From: Paenibacillus periandrae
GTDB taxonomy: Bacteria > Bacillota > Bacilli > Paenibacillales > NBRC-103111
Length of the DNA stretch: 64,000 bases
Assembly: GCF_022458865.1 (NCBI RefSeq)
Contig: NZ_JAJNMU010000014.1
Coordinates: 124,001 to 188,000, forward strand
Reading direction: 5' to 3'
The position numbers and the translations under genes were made by a program. Under the pieces are notes generated by a model. The model had not been told where the DNA came from and did not search any database. It worked only from the letters and a program-made list of their open reading frames with translations. Below, in pieces: positions 62,504-64,000 of this stretch. Every line of letters starts with the position of its first letter. The first letter of the stretch is position 1.

Positions 62504-63246
62504 AATCGCCCTCCTGATAGCTTATTCTCACCATTAATCGGTAACCATTTTTATTAGTTTAACACCAGTAGTATCAGATTGCATAAAAAACTCATATTAC
62601 ATTGTTATCGGATCACGATGCCGTGTGATAAATAAAAAAGTCTGGAACCAATTTTGTTGATGTTACTGGGTTTGCCGCGGCATGTGATAAGACAAAAAAA
62701 CCAATACAGTACTACATTCCAATTCATCTACCGGACTATATGGTTCAGTGGGTACAATCATAAATATGGATATTCAAAATGGTGGTGTTATGAATATCAA
62801 AAGCTGGCTGCGAATCCAGTAGATCCATAACAATTAGTAGTCCTGTCAAAAAGTGGTTTGATCGTTTTTGGTAGCAATGCTGGGGATGTATTTAAAGTCA
62901 ATTTGGATCATGATTAAGTATACTTTTTGAAACACAAAACCAGTCTCATCCTTTGGAATTTCAGTCTCATTCTTAACGAGAGTGGGAACATTTTCGAAAT
63001 TTAAATATATTGCACATCAAAGAGGACGATGGCACATAAAAACACCATCGTCCAAAAAAATTCACTTTAATTAGTTTCTACTGCATTCGTTCTGGTCGCG
63101 TATTAAGCTATAGTACCCGTTGCCATTCATGCAGCGCAAGACCAGCGCTGCAACACAGACTATCGCTCCCTTTTGGGAAGCACTTAAGGTAGCTTAATCC
63201 TATTATGGTCTTTGCACCAGCCTCCACTTCATTCCCATCTTTCCTC
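62504..63246. other. gene-poor interval
   Basis: About 740 bases with no supportable gene on either strand. Frames are short and repeatedly stopped and lack ribosome sites. One clear structure is a nine-base stem (GGACGATGG with CCATCGTCC, 63024-63053), which could end the minus-strand DUF1861 transcript, although its T tail on that strand is poor. The base pattern suggests decayed sequence, but no ancestral gene is recognisable. Confidence 0.5.
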
Positions 63247-64000
63247 TTAGACAAGACACCCGTGTCCTGCGAACGGATAGTCGATTGTAATACGCCCCGC
63301 CTGGCAATCGCCAATGCCGCTGTACAGATCGGCCTTGCCGTCGGGACGCATCACAATGCCCGAAGTAAAGACACAGTCGACCAAATCCGGTGCCTTGGCA
63401 GGTCCCGGCGGGTAGCAGGGACGACTTCCGATCAGTTGAGGGTCCGAGGACTCTCGGGTTGTTGGATCGAAGACGAAGGCCATGTTCAGGTACACCTTCA
63501 CTTCCCCTCCGTTCTCATCCTTATCCCGGTAGCAAATGTGGCCGATGACGCCGACTTTGCCGCTGTCAAGCAGATAAGCCTGATTCACGCCTCCCCATTC
63601 GCCTTCCCCGAAGATGCCATGAATGTACGGTGCGTTCTCGATGACGTCCGCAGTCAACTCTTCCAGTCTGTCAACGACCGTGAAGCCGATCATGGATTCG
63701 CTCCCGTATTTGCTCCTCGTCTCCGTGCCGCGCGGACGCGAGAAGACGCCGATCTTGCCGTCCGGCAACGGAACAAGGCGAATATCCTTCATTTTGTTAG
63801 GTCCGGTAGTGAAGTAGTACAAATTGTGGAGGTCGACGCCCCGGAAGAAATAGCCGAAAAACGTGCTGTATCTTCCACTCTGATATTGCACATGAGTCCC
63901 GCCCATTACAAGCTCATCACCGATCTCACTGATGTAGGGGTCCTCCAGGGTATAGATCATGCTATCTTCCACCACGGTCCATTCATCCTGTCCCGTCTCC
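63247..64000 (-). CDS. DUF1861 beta-propeller protein, 5' end beyond the window
   Basis: The frame is open to the right edge (TGQDEWTVVEDSMIYTLEDP precedes the first internal start at 63975), so the gene begins outside. The visible 250 residues match DUF1861: GELVMGGTHVQY-type strand, FFRGVDLHNLYYFTTGPNKMKDIRLVPLPDGKIGVFSRPRG, and GVIGHICYRD. This family has a five-bladed propeller fold related to GH43/GH130-type enzymes and is usually found in glycan-utilisation loci. Enzymatic function is not established. It probably starts another carbohydrate locus to the right. Confidence 0.8.
   Translation of the reverse strand, partial: ETGQDEWTVVEDSMIYTLEDPYISEIGDELVMGGTHVQYQSGRYSTFFGYFFRGVDLHNLYYFTTGPNKMKDIRLVPLPDGKIGVFSRPRGTETRSKYGSESMIGFTVVDRLEELTADVIENAPYIHGIFGEGEWGGVNQAYLLDSGKVGVIGHICYRDKDENGGEVKVYLNMAFVFDPTTRESSDPQLIGSRPCYPPGPAKAPDLVDCVFTSGIVMRPDGKADLYSGIGDCQAGRITIDYPFAGHGCLV

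Noticed and set aside
62640..62930. Possible remnant of a transposase or surface protein gene
   Set aside because: Frames are very short with many stops, and no recognisable residues remain.
63024..63053. Strong plus-strand terminator
   Set aside because: The stem is clear, but the homopolymer after it on the plus strand is A, not T, and there is no plus-strand gene before it.

Overview
The window looks like a chromosomal segment of a Paenibacillus-type Gram-positive spore former (inference). The basis is Shine-Dalgarno sites of the AGGAGG type with many TTG and GTG starts, lipobox-bearing solute-binding proteins, carbohydrate ABC permeases encoded without an ATPase, YesM/YesN-like two-component regulators, and a sporulation protease-like YyaC homologue. 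There are no rRNA or tRNA genes and no CRISPR array.

Region 1 (1-3080) holds a phage-derived control module. A sigma-like factor and a repressor/ImmA-protease pair are divergent across four TTACC-N4-GGTAA operators. A LexA-type SOS box lies to the left, and a 33-codon hydrophobic peptide gene to the right. Region 2 (3080-15760) is a complete Ter stress system, all on the minus strand. It runs terB, three terD-type genes, a two-domain TerA/TerD fusion and terC, then a translationally coupled biosynthetic module (HpcH-like aldolase, phosphoribosyltransferase with TRSP domain, StiP/PELOTA protein, HAD phosphatase, ATP-grasp). A separate xpaC-telA unit follows, preceded by three 40-bp tandem repeats.

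Region 3 (15781-41450) is carbohydrate catabolism. Operon A has two permeases, a binding protein, a sialidase-fold protein, a GH106-like enzyme, a membrane AraC regulator and a nucleoside hydrolase. Operon B has two permeases, a binding protein and a uronate-isomerase-like hydrolase. Operon C has a response regulator, a histidine kinase and a GH29 fucosidase. Operon D has an orphan binding protein and a GH95 fucosidase. The 5' regions of B, C and D share an exact 13-bp motif, which suggests one fucoside regulon. A PAS-GGDEF diguanylate cyclase (41449-43116) then stands divergent from a c-di-GMP-I riboswitch that controls a 64-residue orphan protein.

Region 4 (44000-62500) is the least familiar part. 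It has a FadR-type GntR regulator and seven intergenic sites with a GGTATAC core. Those sites precede two ferredoxins, a haem-oxygenase-like/PqqC-like protein, an aldehyde dehydrogenase, a GlcG/HbpS protein, RidA, a creatininase-family amidohydrolase, two permeases, a YyaC-like protein and a Nif3-ABC transporter operon. I read this as an uncharacterised oxidative pathway for a nitrogenous compound; the substrate cannot be told from sequence alone. The window ends (63247-64000) in a DUF1861 beta-propeller gene cut by the edge.
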